This document shows positions 28,699-38,160 of a stretch of DNA of 64,000 nt, piece after piece (position 1 is the stretch's first letter; each line of letters starts with the position of its first letter). The notes under the pieces were generated by a model. It ran no database searches, was not told the DNA's origin, and worked only from the letters and a program-made list of their open reading frames with translations. The position numbers were made by a program, and so were the translations under genes. Origin of the DNA: Arthrobacter sp. SLBN-100 (lineage in GTDB: Bacteria; Actinomycetota; Actinomycetes; Actinomycetales; Micrococcaceae); contig NZ_VFMY01000001.1 of NCBI RefSeq assembly GCF_006715305.1, positions 1,116,001 through 1,180,000 of the forward strand, in the 5' to 3' direction.

Positions 28699-28747
28699 AA
28701 AGATCCCCCAGCCTCAGTGACCAGTTCACAGGCCGGGGGATCTTTTT
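28699..28747 (+). terminator. Terminator after tRNA-Leu
   Basis: AAAGATCCCCCAGCCT pairs with AGGCCGGGGGATCTTT with little mismatch, followed by TTG; it is located 10 bp after the tRNA. Confidence 0.85.
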
Positions 28748-28963
28748 GTTTCCCTGCCGCATAAAGGCGGCCCCGGCACCGAAAAATCCCGTGAAACGGA
28801 GCGCGCTGAAAAAAGCCTTGAAGTTGACCCATCCATGTTTCTGCAGCAGCCGAATCCCCAGTGAGACACCAGCCAAGGGCAGGTGCCCACCAGCCAGAAA
28901 CAAACAGCGCCGCGGACATCCCGTCCACGGCCAGGCCACATGTTCAACCCAAGGAGAACCGAA

Positions 28964-29638
28964 ATGCAGACCATCAAGCGCACCACTTTCAGCGTCGCAG
29001 GCGTTGCAGCTGCAGCTCTGCTCAGCCTGACCGCATGCGGCGGCTCGGCCAGCACGTCAAGCTCCTCCGCACCGGCCGCTGCGCCCTCTGCCTCCAGCAT
29101 GACCCCGTCCCCGTCAACCAGCTCCTCCGCCGCCACCATGGATCCGGCTGCGAACCTGGTTGGCCCCGGCTGCGCCGCCTACGCCGAGCAGGTCCCCACG
29201 GGCGCCGGTTCCGTCGAGGGCATGGCCCTGGACCCTGTAGCCGTGGCAGCATCCAACAACCCCATTCTGACCACCCTCACGGCTGCCGTTTCCGGCAAGC
29301 TGAACCCGAAGGTGGACCTGGTGGACACCCTTAACGGCGGTGAATTCACTGTCTTCGCGCCGGTGGACGACGCCTTTGCCAAGATCGATCCAGCCACCAT
29401 CGAGACCCTGAAGACTGATGATGCCCTCCTGAGCAAGATCCTGACCTACCACGTGGTTCCCGGACAGGTCGCTCCTGACAAGATCGTGGGCACCCACGCC
29501 ACGGTCCAGGGTGGCTCCGTCACGGTCACGGGCAGCGGTGACGCCCTGACGGTGGACGACGCCAGCGTGATCTGCGGAGGCGTCCAGACCAAAAACGCAA
29601 CGGTCTACCTCATTGATTCAGTCCTGATGCCCAAATAA
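28964..29638 (+). CDS. Fasciclin (FAS1)-domain lipoprotein
   Basis: 224 residues from ATG 28964, preceded by AAGGAG; upstream in-frame ATGs lack a signal peptide. The signal [20 protein letters not shown] ends in lipobox LTAC, so it is a surface lipoprotein. A Ser/Ala/Pro-rich spacer (about 30-60) leads to one FAS1 domain recognisable from [28 protein letters not shown] and [17 protein letters not shown]. Related mycobacterial proteins are MPT70 and MPT83. An adhesion or cell-surface role is inferred from the family. Confidence 0.92.
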   Translation: MQTIKRTTFSVAGVAAAALLSLTACGGSASTSSSSAPAAAPSASSMTPSPSTSSSAATMDPAANLVGPGCAAYAEQVPTGAGSVEGMALDPVAVAASNNPILTTLTAAVSGKLNPKVDLVDTLNGGEFTVFAPVDDAFAKIDPATIETLKTDDALLSKILTYHVVPGQVAPDKIVGTHATVQGGSVTVTGSGDALTVDDASVICGGVQTKNATVYLIDSVLMPK

Positions 29639-29690
29639 TCCAGGCTGACAGTCAACCCAGGCTGCAACAGTAATCCTGGCGGCAAGGCGC

Positions 29691-29718
29691 GGGGCCCGTT
29701 CCGGAAAGGACGGGCCCC
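29691..29718 (+). terminator. Hairpin after the fasciclin gene
   Basis: GGGGCCCGT (29691-29699) pairs with ACGGGCCCC (29710-29718) around a 10-nt loop. No T-run follows directly, so it is a weak intrinsic terminator at best. Confidence 0.5.
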
Positions 29719-29792
29719 AGGCCGTTTAACCGGCAGCTGCCAGTACCCGGCCGCACCTGCGGGCCTTACGGAAAGCGCACCAGGAGGTCAAC

Positions 29793-29798
29793 TAGAAT
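29793..29798 (+). promoter_or_regulatory. Candidate -10 box of the solute-binding protein gene
   Basis: TAGAAT overlaps an in-frame ATG at 29797, which argues that this ATG is not the start and supports GTG 29851. Confidence 0.4.
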
Positions 29799-29850
29799 GG
29801 GTCGCGGCCCGCAACCGGCGGCGCCGGCAAGATCCCGAGGTGATAAACGA

Positions 29851-31521
29851 GTGCCCAGCAGTCCATCCCGGCGGACGGTCCTCACGACCGGTGCCGCCTT
29901 CCTGGCGTTGAGCGTCACCTCATGCACCGGGGTTCCGGCCCCCTCTCCGTCGCCTGCTTCCCCTGCCCCCAGCACGACGGCGGAGCCCACCGCAACCTTC
30001 AACTTCGGCACGGCAGTGCAGCCGCTGGGCCTGGACCCGGCGCTGTCCGGCGACGTGGAGTCCCAGCGGATCACCCGGCAGATCCTCGAGGGACTGGTGG
30101 GGGTGGACCAGACCACCGGGAAACCCACCCCGCTGCTGGCCACTGATTGGAGTGAATCCAACGAAGGCCGCTCCTACACGTTCACGCTGCGCAGCGGTGT
30201 GACATTCCACGACGGCACCCCGTTCAACGCCGATGCGGTGTGCACCAACTTCAACCGGTGGTTCGCATTCCCCGAAGACCTGCGGCGGCAGGCTCCCGGC
30301 AGCTCGTTCAAAGGCGTGTTCAAGGCGCACTCGGACCAGCCGGAGCTGTCCATCTTCAAAAGCTGCACCGCCCTGGCGGCCGACACCGTGCGGATCGACC
30401 TCACCCAGCGCTTTACCGCATTCCTGCAGGCGCTGACCCTGCCCGCCTTCGCCATGGCCTCCCCTGCAGCGCTTGCCGCAGGGAAGGCCGACGTGCTGGA
30501 CCAAAGCCGCGGCGGCCAGGCGATGTCCGCGTTCGGCACCAGTCCGGTGGGCACCGGTCCCTTCACCCTGAGGTCTTGGGATGAAGGCAGCATCACCCTT
30601 GCCAGCAACGGGGCGTACTGGGGAGACCGCGGCCAGATCAGCACCATCAACTTCGTGGCGTACAACCACCCCCAAGCCCGCCTCCAGGCCCTGCTGGACG
30701 GAAAAATCGACGGCTATGACGCCGTTACCGTGGGCAACTTTGACCAGCTGGTGAAGCGCGGCAAGCAGATCGTGCAGCGCGATCCGTTCTCGGTGATGTA
30801 CTTAGGGCTCAACCAGGAGATTCCGGTCCTGCAGAACCTGAAAGTCCGCCAGGCCATCGAGCTGGCGATCGATAAAGAAACCCTCATCCGCAAGTTCTTC
30901 ATCGACAACACCGCCGTGGCCACCCAGTTCGTCCCTCCGAAGATCAGCGGCTTCAACAACGACGCTCCCGCGCTGGGGCACGATCCGGCCAAGGCCAGGG
31001 CATACCTCAAAGAGGGCGCATATGCCGGCGAAGAGCTGCGGTTCTACTACCCGCTGAACGTCACCCGGCCCTATCTGCCCACTCCTGAGAAGGTCTACGC
31101 CGAAGTCAGCCGGCAGCTCACCGCCGTGGGCTTCAACATCAAGCCCGTCCCCGTGGACTGGTCTGAGGGGTATCTGCAAAAGGTGCAGTCCCCGGGGGAC
31201 CACGCACTCCACCTGCTGGGCTGGAACGGTTCCTACTCCGACGCCGACAATTTCGTGGGCCCCCTTTTCGGCGAAAAGAACGGCGAGTTCGGCTACCAGG
31301 ATGCCCAGGTCTTCTCCAAGATCAACAGGGCACGCGGGATGCCGGAGGGACAGGAGCGGGATGAGCAATATCACACCATCAATGCCCAGATCGCGGCCAC
31401 TGTTCCCGCAGTCCCCGTCGCTTTCCCCATCTCGGCGCTGGCCCTTTCAGACCGGGTGGTGAGCTATCCGGCGTCGCCTGTCTTAAATGAAGTTTTCACC
31501 AAAGTGCAACTGAAGCCTTGA
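29851..31521 (+). CDS. ABC-type peptide/oligosaccharide solute-binding lipoprotein (SBP family 5)
   Basis: 556 residues from GTG 29851, which has GAGGTGAT upstream. The signal begins SRRTVLTTGAAFLALSVTSC, with twin Arg and lipobox VTSC, so export may be Tat-type and is followed by lipidation. The family 5 layout is clear: LGLDPALSGDVESQRITRQI near the start, YTFTLRSGVTFHDGTPFNAD at about 110-130, and ALDGKIDGYDAV-like and FSVMYLGLN segments later. It should capture an oligopeptide or similar solute, but no permease or ATPase gene is adjacent; it is an orphan. Neighbours are the fasciclin gene and mqo. Confidence 0.9.
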   Translation: MPSSPSRRTVLTTGAAFLALSVTSCTGVPAPSPSPASPAPSTTAEPTATFNFGTAVQPLGLDPALSGDVESQRITRQILEGLVGVDQTTGKPTPLLATDWSESNEGRSYTFTLRSGVTFHDGTPFNADAVCTNFNRWFAFPEDLRRQAPGSSFKGVFKAHSDQPELSIFKSCTALAADTVRIDLTQRFTAFLQALTLPAFAMASPAALAAGKADVLDQSRGGQAMSAFGTSPVGTGPFTLRSWDEGSITLASNGAYWGDRGQISTINFVAYNHPQARLQALLDGKIDGYDAVTVGNFDQLVKRGKQIVQRDPFSVMYLGLNQEIPVLQNLKVRQAIELAIDKETLIRKFFIDNTAVATQFVPPKISGFNNDAPALGHDPAKARAYLKEGAYAGEELRFYYPLNVTRPYLPTPEKVYAEVSRQLTAVGFNIKPVPVDWSEGYLQKVQSPGDHALHLLGWNGSYSDADNFVGPLFGEKNGEFGYQDAQVFSKINRARGMPEGQERDEQYHTINAQIAATVPAVPVAFPISALALSDRVVSYPASPVLNEVFTKVQLKP

Positions 31522-31559
31522 CGGGCCAGCCCAATTTCAGTAGGAGGGCTGCGCGGGGA

Positions 31560-31565
31560 TATTCT
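31560..31565 (+). promoter_or_regulatory. Candidate -10 box of mqo
   Basis: TATTCT predicts a start near 31572 and a leader of about 30 nt that carries the Shine-Dalgarno GGAGA. The -35 is unclear. Confidence 0.4.
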
Positions 31566-31600
31566 GTGACAGCCAGAGCCGCTGCAATCGGAGACTGATC

Positions 31601-33103
31601 GTGACCTTCATTTCCAAGACCCCACATGCCGACGTCGTCCTGATTGGCGGCGGCATCATGAGCGCCACCTTGGGGGCATTCATCAAGCAGCTGGAGCCGG
31701 ACTGGACCATCTCCATGTTCGAGCGGCTGGACGAGCCCGGGCTGGAAAGCTCGGATCCATGGAACAACGCCGGAACGGGCCACGCCGCCCTCTGTGAACT
31801 CAACTACTCCCCCGCAGCCAAAGACGGTTCGGTGGACCCCACCAAGGCCTTGGTCATCAACGAGCAGTTCCAGCTCTCGCGCCAGTTCTGGTCCCATCTT
31901 GTGGACCAGAACCTGATCGGGTCGCCCAAGCGCTTCATCAACACCGTGCCGCACATGAGCTTTGTGATCGGTGAGGAGAACACCAGGTTCCTTAAGACCC
32001 GCTATGAGGCCCTCAAGCCGCATCCGCTGTTCCGCAGCATGGAGTACTCCGAGGACCACGGCCAGATCGGCAAGTGGGCTCCCCTGATCGTGAAGGGCCG
32101 GGATCCGAAGCAGCGGATCGCAGCCACCCGCGCCGCCGAGGGCACGGACGTGGACTTCGGGGCACTTACACGTGAGTTGGCCACGTACCTGGGGAACAAC
32201 GGCGTCGAAATTAATTACGGCCACGATGTCACCGGGATCTCCAGGGCCTCCGACGGCGGCTGGAACCTTTCGCTCAAATACCCCAAGTCAGGCGAACACG
32301 GCAAGATCCACGCCAAGTTCGTTTTTGTGGGCGCCGGCGGCGGCGCCCTCCACCTGCTCCAGGCTTCCGGCATTCCGGAAAGCAAGGGCTACGGCGGCTT
32401 CCCCGTCTCCGGGCAGTTCTTCCGCTGCACGGACGAAACCCTCGCGGCGCAGCACAGCGCCAAGGTTTACGGCCAGGCGTCCGTGGGTGCGCCGCCCATG
32501 TCCGTGCCCCACCTGGACACCCGGTACGTCAACGGCAAGCGTTCACTGCTTTTCGGCCCGTACGCCGGTTTCTCCACCAACTTCCTCAAGAACGGCTCGT
32601 ATCTGGACCTGCCGCTGTCCATCCGGCCTGGCAACATCATTCCCATGCTGGCCGTTGCCAAGGACAACATGGACCTCACCGCGTACCTGATCAAGGAAGT
32701 GGCCAAAAAGCACGGCGACAAGGTGGAAGCGCTGCGCGAGTACTACCCGGAAGCCAAAGCGGGCGACTGGGAACTCATTACAGCCGGCCAGCGTGTACAG
32801 ATCATCAAGAAAGACCCGCAGAAGGGCGGCGTGCTTCAGTTCGGCACTGAAGTCATTGCCGGCCGTGACGGTTCCATCGGCGCACTCCTGGGTGCGTCCC
32901 CGGGAGCCTCCACTGCAGTGCCCATCATGATCGAATTGCTCCGGAAGGCCTTCCCGAAGAACTTCAAGGGCTGGCAGTCCAGGCTCAAGGACATGATGCC
33001 CGGCTACGGCGTCAAGCTTGATGACAACCCGGAGCTCGCCGCGGAGCTCGAAAGGGCAACGGCGAGGTCCCTCCAGCTGGAGAACGTTACCGCCACCCAC
33101 TGA
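31601..33103 (+). CDS. mqo: Malate:quinone oxidoreductase
   Basis: 500 residues from GTG 31601 (GGAGA upstream). This FAD enzyme on the inner face of the membrane oxidises malate to oxaloacetate and reduces quinone, a TCA-cycle step that replaces or supplements malate dehydrogenase in actinobacteria. The dinucleotide motif is [14 protein letters not shown] (residues 12-25); [20 protein letters not shown] and [19 protein letters not shown] are family signatures. The length matches the family. Confidence 0.96.
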   Translation: MTFISKTPHADVVLIGGGIMSATLGAFIKQLEPDWTISMFERLDEPGLESSDPWNNAGTGHAALCELNYSPAAKDGSVDPTKALVINEQFQLSRQFWSHLVDQNLIGSPKRFINTVPHMSFVIGEENTRFLKTRYEALKPHPLFRSMEYSEDHGQIGKWAPLIVKGRDPKQRIAATRAAEGTDVDFGALTRELATYLGNNGVEINYGHDVTGISRASDGGWNLSLKYPKSGEHGKIHAKFVFVGAGGGALHLLQASGIPESKGYGGFPVSGQFFRCTDETLAAQHSAKVYGQASVGAPPMSVPHLDTRYVNGKRSLLFGPYAGFSTNFLKNGSYLDLPLSIRPGNIIPMLAVAKDNMDLTAYLIKEVAKKHGDKVEALREYYPEAKAGDWELITAGQRVQIIKKDPQKGGVLQFGTEVIAGRDGSIGALLGASPGASTAVPIMIELLRKAFPKNFKGWQSRLKDMMPGYGVKLDDNPELAAELERATARSLQLENVTATH

Positions 33104-33173
33104 CCCTGCCGGGGTCGGTAGCCGGCTGCCCTGCTCCGCAACAGTCAGTCACAACCCCACAGGAGACCATGCG

Positions 33174-36100
33174 ATGTTCCGGCTGGCACAACTTTCACTG
33201 GCAAACCGGGCACTGATCGCACTGATCACCGTCTTCGCTTCCGTTTTCGGCGTTATCACCATGTCGTCGCTGAAGCAGGAGCTCATCCCGTCCATCGAGT
33301 TTCCCCAAATCACGGTGCTGACCGCCATGCCCGGCGCCTCGCCGGAGGTGGTGGACAAGCAGGTGAGCGGGCCGCTGGAGACTGCGCTGAACGGCGTGGA
33401 GGGGCTGGAATCCACCTCCTCCACGTCGCGCAACGGCGTCTCCCAGATCACTATGGTGTTCACGTACGGTTCCAACCTGGACCGCGCGCGGAACCAGATT
33501 GACCGGGCCATCTCCAATGCCAAGCGGACCCTCCCGGAAGACGTCCAGCCGCGGGCCATTGCCGGGAGCATCAGCGACTTCCCCATCGTTTTCCTCGCAG
33601 TGTCCTCGGACAAGTCACTCAGTGAGCTGAACGCCGACCTGCAGCGGCTGAGCGTGCCCAGGCTGCAGAAGATCGACGGCGTCCGGGGCGCCGACGTGAC
33701 CGGCGGGGCCACCCAGCACATCGAGATCCTTCCCCGCGCCGATGCCATGGCTGCGTCCGGTGCCACCATCACCTCCATCCGGGACGCCTTAAGCAACAAC
33801 GGCGCACTGCTCCCGGCGGGCACCCTCGAGGAGCAGGGAAAGACGCTGTCCCTGCAGATCGGCAGCCCGGTGGACTCGCTGGATGCCGTCAAGGCGCTGC
33901 CGCTCGCGGGGGCAAAAAACGCCGCTACCATCGGCACCGTGGCCGACGTCTCCGTCCAGGATGACGAACGGACCTCCATCACCCGCACCAACGGTGCGGA
34001 AACCCTTGCCGTCTCCGTCACCAAGAAACCCGAAGGCGACACGGTGGGCATCTCGCATGCGGTGCGGGACACCTTGGCCGAGCTAGAGGCAGAACTGGGC
34101 TCCAATGCCAAGTTCACGCCGGTCTTCGACCAGGCCCCCTTCATCGAAAAATCCATCAAGGACCTCACCACGGAGGGACTGCTGGGGCTGGGCTTCGCCG
34201 TGGCGGTGATCCTGGTTTTCCTGATGTCCGCCCGGTCCACGCTGGTAACGGCCGTCTCCATCCCGCTCTCGCTCCTGATCACCTTTATCGGCCTGTCAGC
34301 CACGGGCTACTCGCTGAACATCCTCACCCTCGGCGCGCTCACCATCGCCATCGGCCGGGTGGTGGACGACTCGATCGTCGTCATCGAAAACATCAAGCGG
34401 CACCTCAGCTACGGCGAGGACAAGGTCACCGCCATCCTGACCGCCATCCGGGAAGTAGCCGGCGCCATCACCGCTTCCACGCTGACCACCGTGGCAGTCT
34501 TCCTGCCGATTGCCTTCGTGGGCGAACTCGCGGGTGAACTGTTCAGGCCGTTTGCCCTCACCGTCACCATGGCGCTGCTGGCGTCGCTGCTGGTCTCGCT
34601 GACCATCGTCCCGGTGCTGGCCTTCTGGTTCCTGCGCAATCCCGGCCTCACGCCGGGCAGCGAGGCAGCCTTCCGGGATGCCGCCGAGGCGCGGGCCAAG
34701 GCCCAGGAAGCGGAACAGCGCAGCAGGCTCCAGCGCGGGTACCTGCCCATCCTCACCAAGACCCAGAAGCATCCCGTGATCACCCTGGTTGCCGCCGCCC
34801 TTGTCCTGGGCGCGACGGCGGCCATGGCGCCGCTGCTGGCCACCAACCTGCTGGGCAGTTCAGGCCAGAACAGCATGACCGTCCGGCAGGCGCTGCCTGC
34901 CGGCACCAGCCTCGCGGACACGAGCGCCGCCGCCATCCGCCTCGAGGAGGTCCTGCGCGGGATCGACGGCGTCCGGGACATCCAGGTAACGTCCGGGAAC
35001 GCGCAGGCCGGGTTTGCCGCGATCACCTCCACCGGGTCCTCCAACTCCACCTTCACGGTGGTGACCGATGAAAAGGCGGACCAGGAGCAGCTGCAGGAGA
35101 CCGTGCGGAACGAACTGGCAAAGGTGCCTGATTCCGGGAAGGTTTCCGTGGGCACCCAGCAGGGCGGCTTCGGAACGTCCTCCACAGTGGACGTCACCAT
35201 CAAGGCCGCCACCAGCGCGGACCTGCGGACCGCCAGCGACGCCATGGTCGAGGCTATGACCGGAGTCCCCGGCACCAGCGAAGTGGCCACCAACCTGGCC
35301 GCCAGCCAGCCAGTGGTGCAGGTGAAAGTGGACCGCGCCAAAGCCGTCGCTGCAGGGCTCAACGAGGAACAGGTGGCGGGAGTCCTCGCCTCCACCATCA
35401 GCCCCATCCCGGCCGGAACCGTGCGGATCGATACCAATGACTTCCCGGTCCGGATCGGCAAGGGCACCAGGTTCACCAGCATCGACGCAGTCCGCGGGAT
35501 TCCGCTGCCCGCGGCCGGCGGTCCTGTCACACTCGGCAGCATCGCCGCGGTGGAACAGGTGGACGTGCCGGTGTCCATCACCGCCAGCAACGGCCAGCGC
35601 ACCGCACGTGTGTCCGTGACGCCGTCGGGATCCAACCTCGGCGCCGTCAACGCGGAAGTGCAGAAACGCCTCGCGGACGTCCAGCTGCCAGCCGGGGTCA
35701 CCGCCGAAATCGGCGGTGCCACCACCCAGCAGCAGGAGTCGTTCCAGCAGCTCGGGCTTGCCCTGCTGGCGGCGATCGCCATTGTCTATGTGATTATGGT
35801 GGCCACGTTCAAATCCCTCATCCAGCCCCTGATCCTACTGGTCTCGGTGCCGTTCGCGGCCACCGGCGCCGTGGCCCTGCTGCTGCTGACCGGGGTCCCC
35901 CTGGGCCTGCCGTCACTGATCGGCATGCTGATGCTGGTGGGAATCGTGGTCACCAATGCCATTGTGCTGATCGACCTCATTAACCAGTACCGGCAGCCGC
36001 GGGACGGCGGGCCGGGGATGAACGTGGCCGATGCCATCACCCACGGAGCGCGACAGCGGCTCCGCCCCATCCTGATGACCGCCCTGGCCACGGTCTTCGC

Positions 36101-36392
36101 CCTGACCCCGATGGCGCTGGGCCTTACGGGCGGCGGCGGCTTCATTTCGCAGCCCCTGGCCGTGGTGGTCATCGGCGGCCTTGTCTCGTCGACTGCCCTG
36201 ACCCTGGTCCTGGTCCCCGTGCTCTACCGCCTGGTCGAGGGGCGCCGCGAGAGGAAGGCCCTGCTCCGGGAACTGCAGGCGCGCCCGGAATTCGGCCCCG
36301 GTGCCGACGTCGACGAGGAGTTCCGCGACTGGACCACCGGCATGGTGCCCAAGGTCAGCGGACGGCGCGCGGCACCGGGAAGTCCCGAGTAA
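33174..36392 (+). CDS. RND-family efflux permease (SwrC/AcrB-like)
   Basis: 1072 residues from ATG 33174 with AGGAGA upstream. The duplicated RND architecture is present: first membrane segment (ALIALITVFASVFGVI), a large extracytoplasmic loop, segments around residues 330-500, a second loop, and a final five-segment group ending near residue 1025. The TM4 proton-relay motif GRVVDDSIVVIEN is intact. Gram-positive members such as Bacillus SwrC export lipopeptides without an outer-membrane channel; no membrane-fusion partner is encoded nearby, so it may work alone. The substrate is unknown. Confidence 0.93.
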   Translation: MFRLAQLSLANRALIALITVFASVFGVITMSSLKQELIPSIEFPQITVLTAMPGASPEVVDKQVSGPLETALNGVEGLESTSSTSRNGVSQITMVFTYGSNLDRARNQIDRAISNAKRTLPEDVQPRAIAGSISDFPIVFLAVSSDKSLSELNADLQRLSVPRLQKIDGVRGADVTGGATQHIEILPRADAMAASGATITSIRDALSNNGALLPAGTLEEQGKTLSLQIGSPVDSLDAVKALPLAGAKNAATIGTVADVSVQDDERTSITRTNGAETLAVSVTKKPEGDTVGISHAVRDTLAELEAELGSNAKFTPVFDQAPFIEKSIKDLTTEGLLGLGFAVAVILVFLMSARSTLVTAVSIPLSLLITFIGLSATGYSLNILTLGALTIAIGRVVDDSIVVIENIKRHLSYGEDKVTAILTAIREVAGAITASTLTTVAVFLPIAFVGELAGELFRPFALTVTMALLASLLVSLTIVPVLAFWFLRNPGLTPGSEAAFRDAAEARAKAQEAEQRSRLQRGYLPILTKTQKHPVITLVAAALVLGATAAMAPLLATNLLGSSGQNSMTVRQALPAGTSLADTSAAAIRLEEVLRGIDGVRDIQVTSGNAQAGFAAITSTGSSNSTFTVVTDEKADQEQLQETVRNELAKVPDSGKVSVGTQQGGFGTSSTVDVTIKAATSADLRTASDAMVEAMTGVPGTSEVATNLAASQPVVQVKVDRAKAVAAGLNEEQVAGVLASTISPIPAGTVRIDTNDFPVRIGKGTRFTSIDAVRGIPLPAAGGPVTLGSIAAVEQVDVPVSITASNGQRTARVSVTPSGSNLGAVNAEVQKRLADVQLPAGVTAEIGGATTQQQESFQQLGLALLAAIAIVYVIMVATFKSLIQPLILLVSVPFAATGAVALLLLTGVPLGLPSLIGMLMLVGIVVTNAIVLIDLINQYRQPRDGGPGMNVADAITHGARQRLRPILMTALATVFALTPMALGLTGGGGFISQPLAVVVIGGLVSSTALTLVLVPVLYRLVEGRRERKALLRELQARPEFGPGADVDEEFRDWTTGMVPKVSGRRAAPGSPE

Positions 36393-36434
36393 AACTGCGG
36401 AATATTTTCTGCATGGCAGCGTTGTATCCGGCGA

Positions 36435-36452
36435 TAGATGCAAATGCATCTA
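36435..36452. promoter_or_regulatory. Perfect 18-bp palindrome, probable MarR operator
   Basis: TAGATGCAAATGCATCTA has two 8-bp arms around AA. It overlaps the -35 position of the promoter whose -10 TATACT is at 36461-36466, so bound repressor would block RNA polymerase. The operon it precedes ends with a marR gene, the likely regulator. Confidence 0.7.
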
Positions 36453-36460
36453 AATTGGCC

Positions 36461-36466
36461 TATACT
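36461..36466 (+). promoter_or_regulatory. -10 box of the LLM oxidoreductase-marR operon
   Basis: TATACT lies 8 bp after the palindrome; the predicted start is near 36473, leaving a 35-nt leader with GGAAAGG before the ATG. Confidence 0.55.
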
Positions 36467-36507
36467 GGAAGCAAGGCCAGCAAGCCCAAGCAACGGAAAG
36501 GCACATC

Positions 36508-37662
36508 ATGCAGATCGGTGTTTTCAGCGTCAGCGACATCACCACGGACCCCACCACGGGCCGGACCCCCTCCGAGAACGAACGGATCAAGGCCTCCGTC
36601 GCCATCGCGAAGAAGGTCGAGGAAATCGGCATGGACGTGTACGCCATCGGCGAGCACCACAACCGGCCCTTCTTCTCCTCCTCCCCCACCACCACCCTCG
36701 CCTACATCGCAGCACAGACCGAACGGATCATCCTTTCCACGGCCACTACGCTGATCACCACGAATGATCCGGTTAAGATTGCCGAAGACTTCGCCATGCT
36801 CCAGCACCTTGCCGACGGCCGGGTTGACCTGGTCCTGGGCCGCGGCAATACCGCGCCCGTCTACCCGTGGTTCGGCAAGAACATCCAGGACGGCGTGGAG
36901 CTCGCCATCGAGAACTACAGCCTGCTGCGCAAGCTGTGGGACGAGGACACAGTGAACTGGTCCGGCAAGTTCCGCACCCCGCTCCAGAACTTCACGTCCA
37001 CCCCGCGCCCGCTCGACGGCGTTGCCCCCTTTGTATGGCACGGCTCCATCCGGACGCCGCAGATCGCCGAAGTGGCCGCATACTTCGGCGACGGCTTCTT
37101 TGCCAACAACATCTTCTGGCCCAAGGAGCACTACCAGCAGCTGATCGGGCTCTACCGTGAGCGCTACGAGCACTACGGCCACGGCAAGGCAGACCAGGCG
37201 ATTGTGGGCCTGGGCGGCCAGTTCTTCATGCGGAAGAACTCTCAGGACGCCGTCAAGGAGTTCCGTCCCTACTTCGACAACGCCCCGGTCTACGGCCACG
37301 GTCCGTCCCTGGAGGACTTCACCTCCCAGACGCCCCTGACCGTCGGCAGCCCCCAGGAGGTTATCGAAAAGACTTTGACGTTCCGGGAGTACTTCGGCGA
37401 CTACCAGCGGCAACTGTTCCTGATCGACCACGCCGGCCTGCCCCTGAAGACCGTACTGGAACAGCTGGACCTGTTCGGCGAGGAAGTCCTGCCCGTACTG
37501 CGTAAGGAGTACGCGGCCCTTAAGCCGGCCCATGTTCCGGACCCGCCCACCCACGCCAACCGGGTTGCCGCGGCGCTTCCCGTCCAGGATGAGCAGGCAC
37601 AGGATGGGCGGGCCCAGGACGCCCAGGGCCAGGACGCGGAAAAGTCCGCTGTGGAGGCATGA
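36508..37662 (+). CDS. LLM-class flavin-dependent oxidoreductase
   Basis: 384 residues. The luciferase-like TIM barrel is recognisable from EIGMDVYAIGEHHNRPFFSS, the conserved VDLVLGRGNT and TVGSPQEVIEKTL near the end. Such enzymes use reduced FMN to oxygenate or reduce small molecules. The last 30 residues are a Gln/Asp/Ala-rich tail unlike the core. The stop overlaps the marR start (ATGA), and the operon is preceded by a perfect palindrome; inducible detoxification of a xenobiotic or quinone is a reasonable but unproven role. Confidence 0.92.
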   Translation: MQIGVFSVSDITTDPTTGRTPSENERIKASVAIAKKVEEIGMDVYAIGEHHNRPFFSSSPTTTLAYIAAQTERIILSTATTLITTNDPVKIAEDFAMLQHLADGRVDLVLGRGNTAPVYPWFGKNIQDGVELAIENYSLLRKLWDEDTVNWSGKFRTPLQNFTSTPRPLDGVAPFVWHGSIRTPQIAEVAAYFGDGFFANNIFWPKEHYQQLIGLYRERYEHYGHGKADQAIVGLGGQFFMRKNSQDAVKEFRPYFDNAPVYGHGPSLEDFTSQTPLTVGSPQEVIEKTLTFREYFGDYQRQLFLIDHAGLPLKTVLEQLDLFGEEVLPVLRKEYAALKPAHVPDPPTHANRVAAALPVQDEQAQDGRAQDAQGQDAEKSAVEA

Positions 37663-38132
37663 TGGGCGGCAATAATTCCGAATCGCCGGTCCGGCTTGCG
37701 GCCGAGACCTGGGAGTCGCTGTTCCGCGCGCAGGTAGCTGTGATGCGCAAGCTGCAGGCAGGTCCGGCTTTCCGGAAGCTTGCGGTGAACGAGTATGACG
37801 TCCTGTTCACACTCTCTCGTTGTCCCACCGGGTGGCTGCGGCTCAACGAGCTCAACGACAACGTCCTCCTGAGCCAGTCCAGCCTCAGCCGGCTGGTGGA
37901 GCGGCTCGAAAAGCGCGGACTGGTGGCCAGGATGCCGGCTCCGGAGGACGGCCGGGGCGTGCTGCTGCAGCTGACCGACGCGGGCCGGGAGCTGCAGAAG
38001 GAGATCGGGCGCGAGCATGTCCGGGACATCTCCACCCTGATGGGGCCGGCCCTGACACCGGAAGAGCAAAAAGAACTCCAACGGCTCACGGAAAAGCTGA
38101 GGAATTCGCTGGGTCCCCGCCAGCCCCGGTAA
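37659..38132 (+). CDS. MarR-family transcriptional regulator (operon-linked)
   Basis: 157 residues from ATG 37659 or the adjacent ATG 37662; GGAGG lies just upstream. The winged helix runs from NEYDVLFTLSRCPTGWLRLN through LLSQSSLSRLVERLEKRG to the wing RMPAPEDGRGVLLQLTDAG. It is translationally coupled to the flavin oxidoreductase gene and probably binds the palindrome in front of that operon, repressing both genes until a ligand appears. Confidence 0.92.
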   Translation: MMGGNNSESPVRLAAETWESLFRAQVAVMRKLQAGPAFRKLAVNEYDVLFTLSRCPTGWLRLNELNDNVLLSQSSLSRLVERLEKRGLVARMPAPEDGRGVLLQLTDAGRELQKEIGREHVRDISTLMGPALTPEEQKELQRLTEKLRNSLGPRQPR

Positions 38133-38160
38133 GCGGGCGGGATCCGCTAACAAGCGGAGA

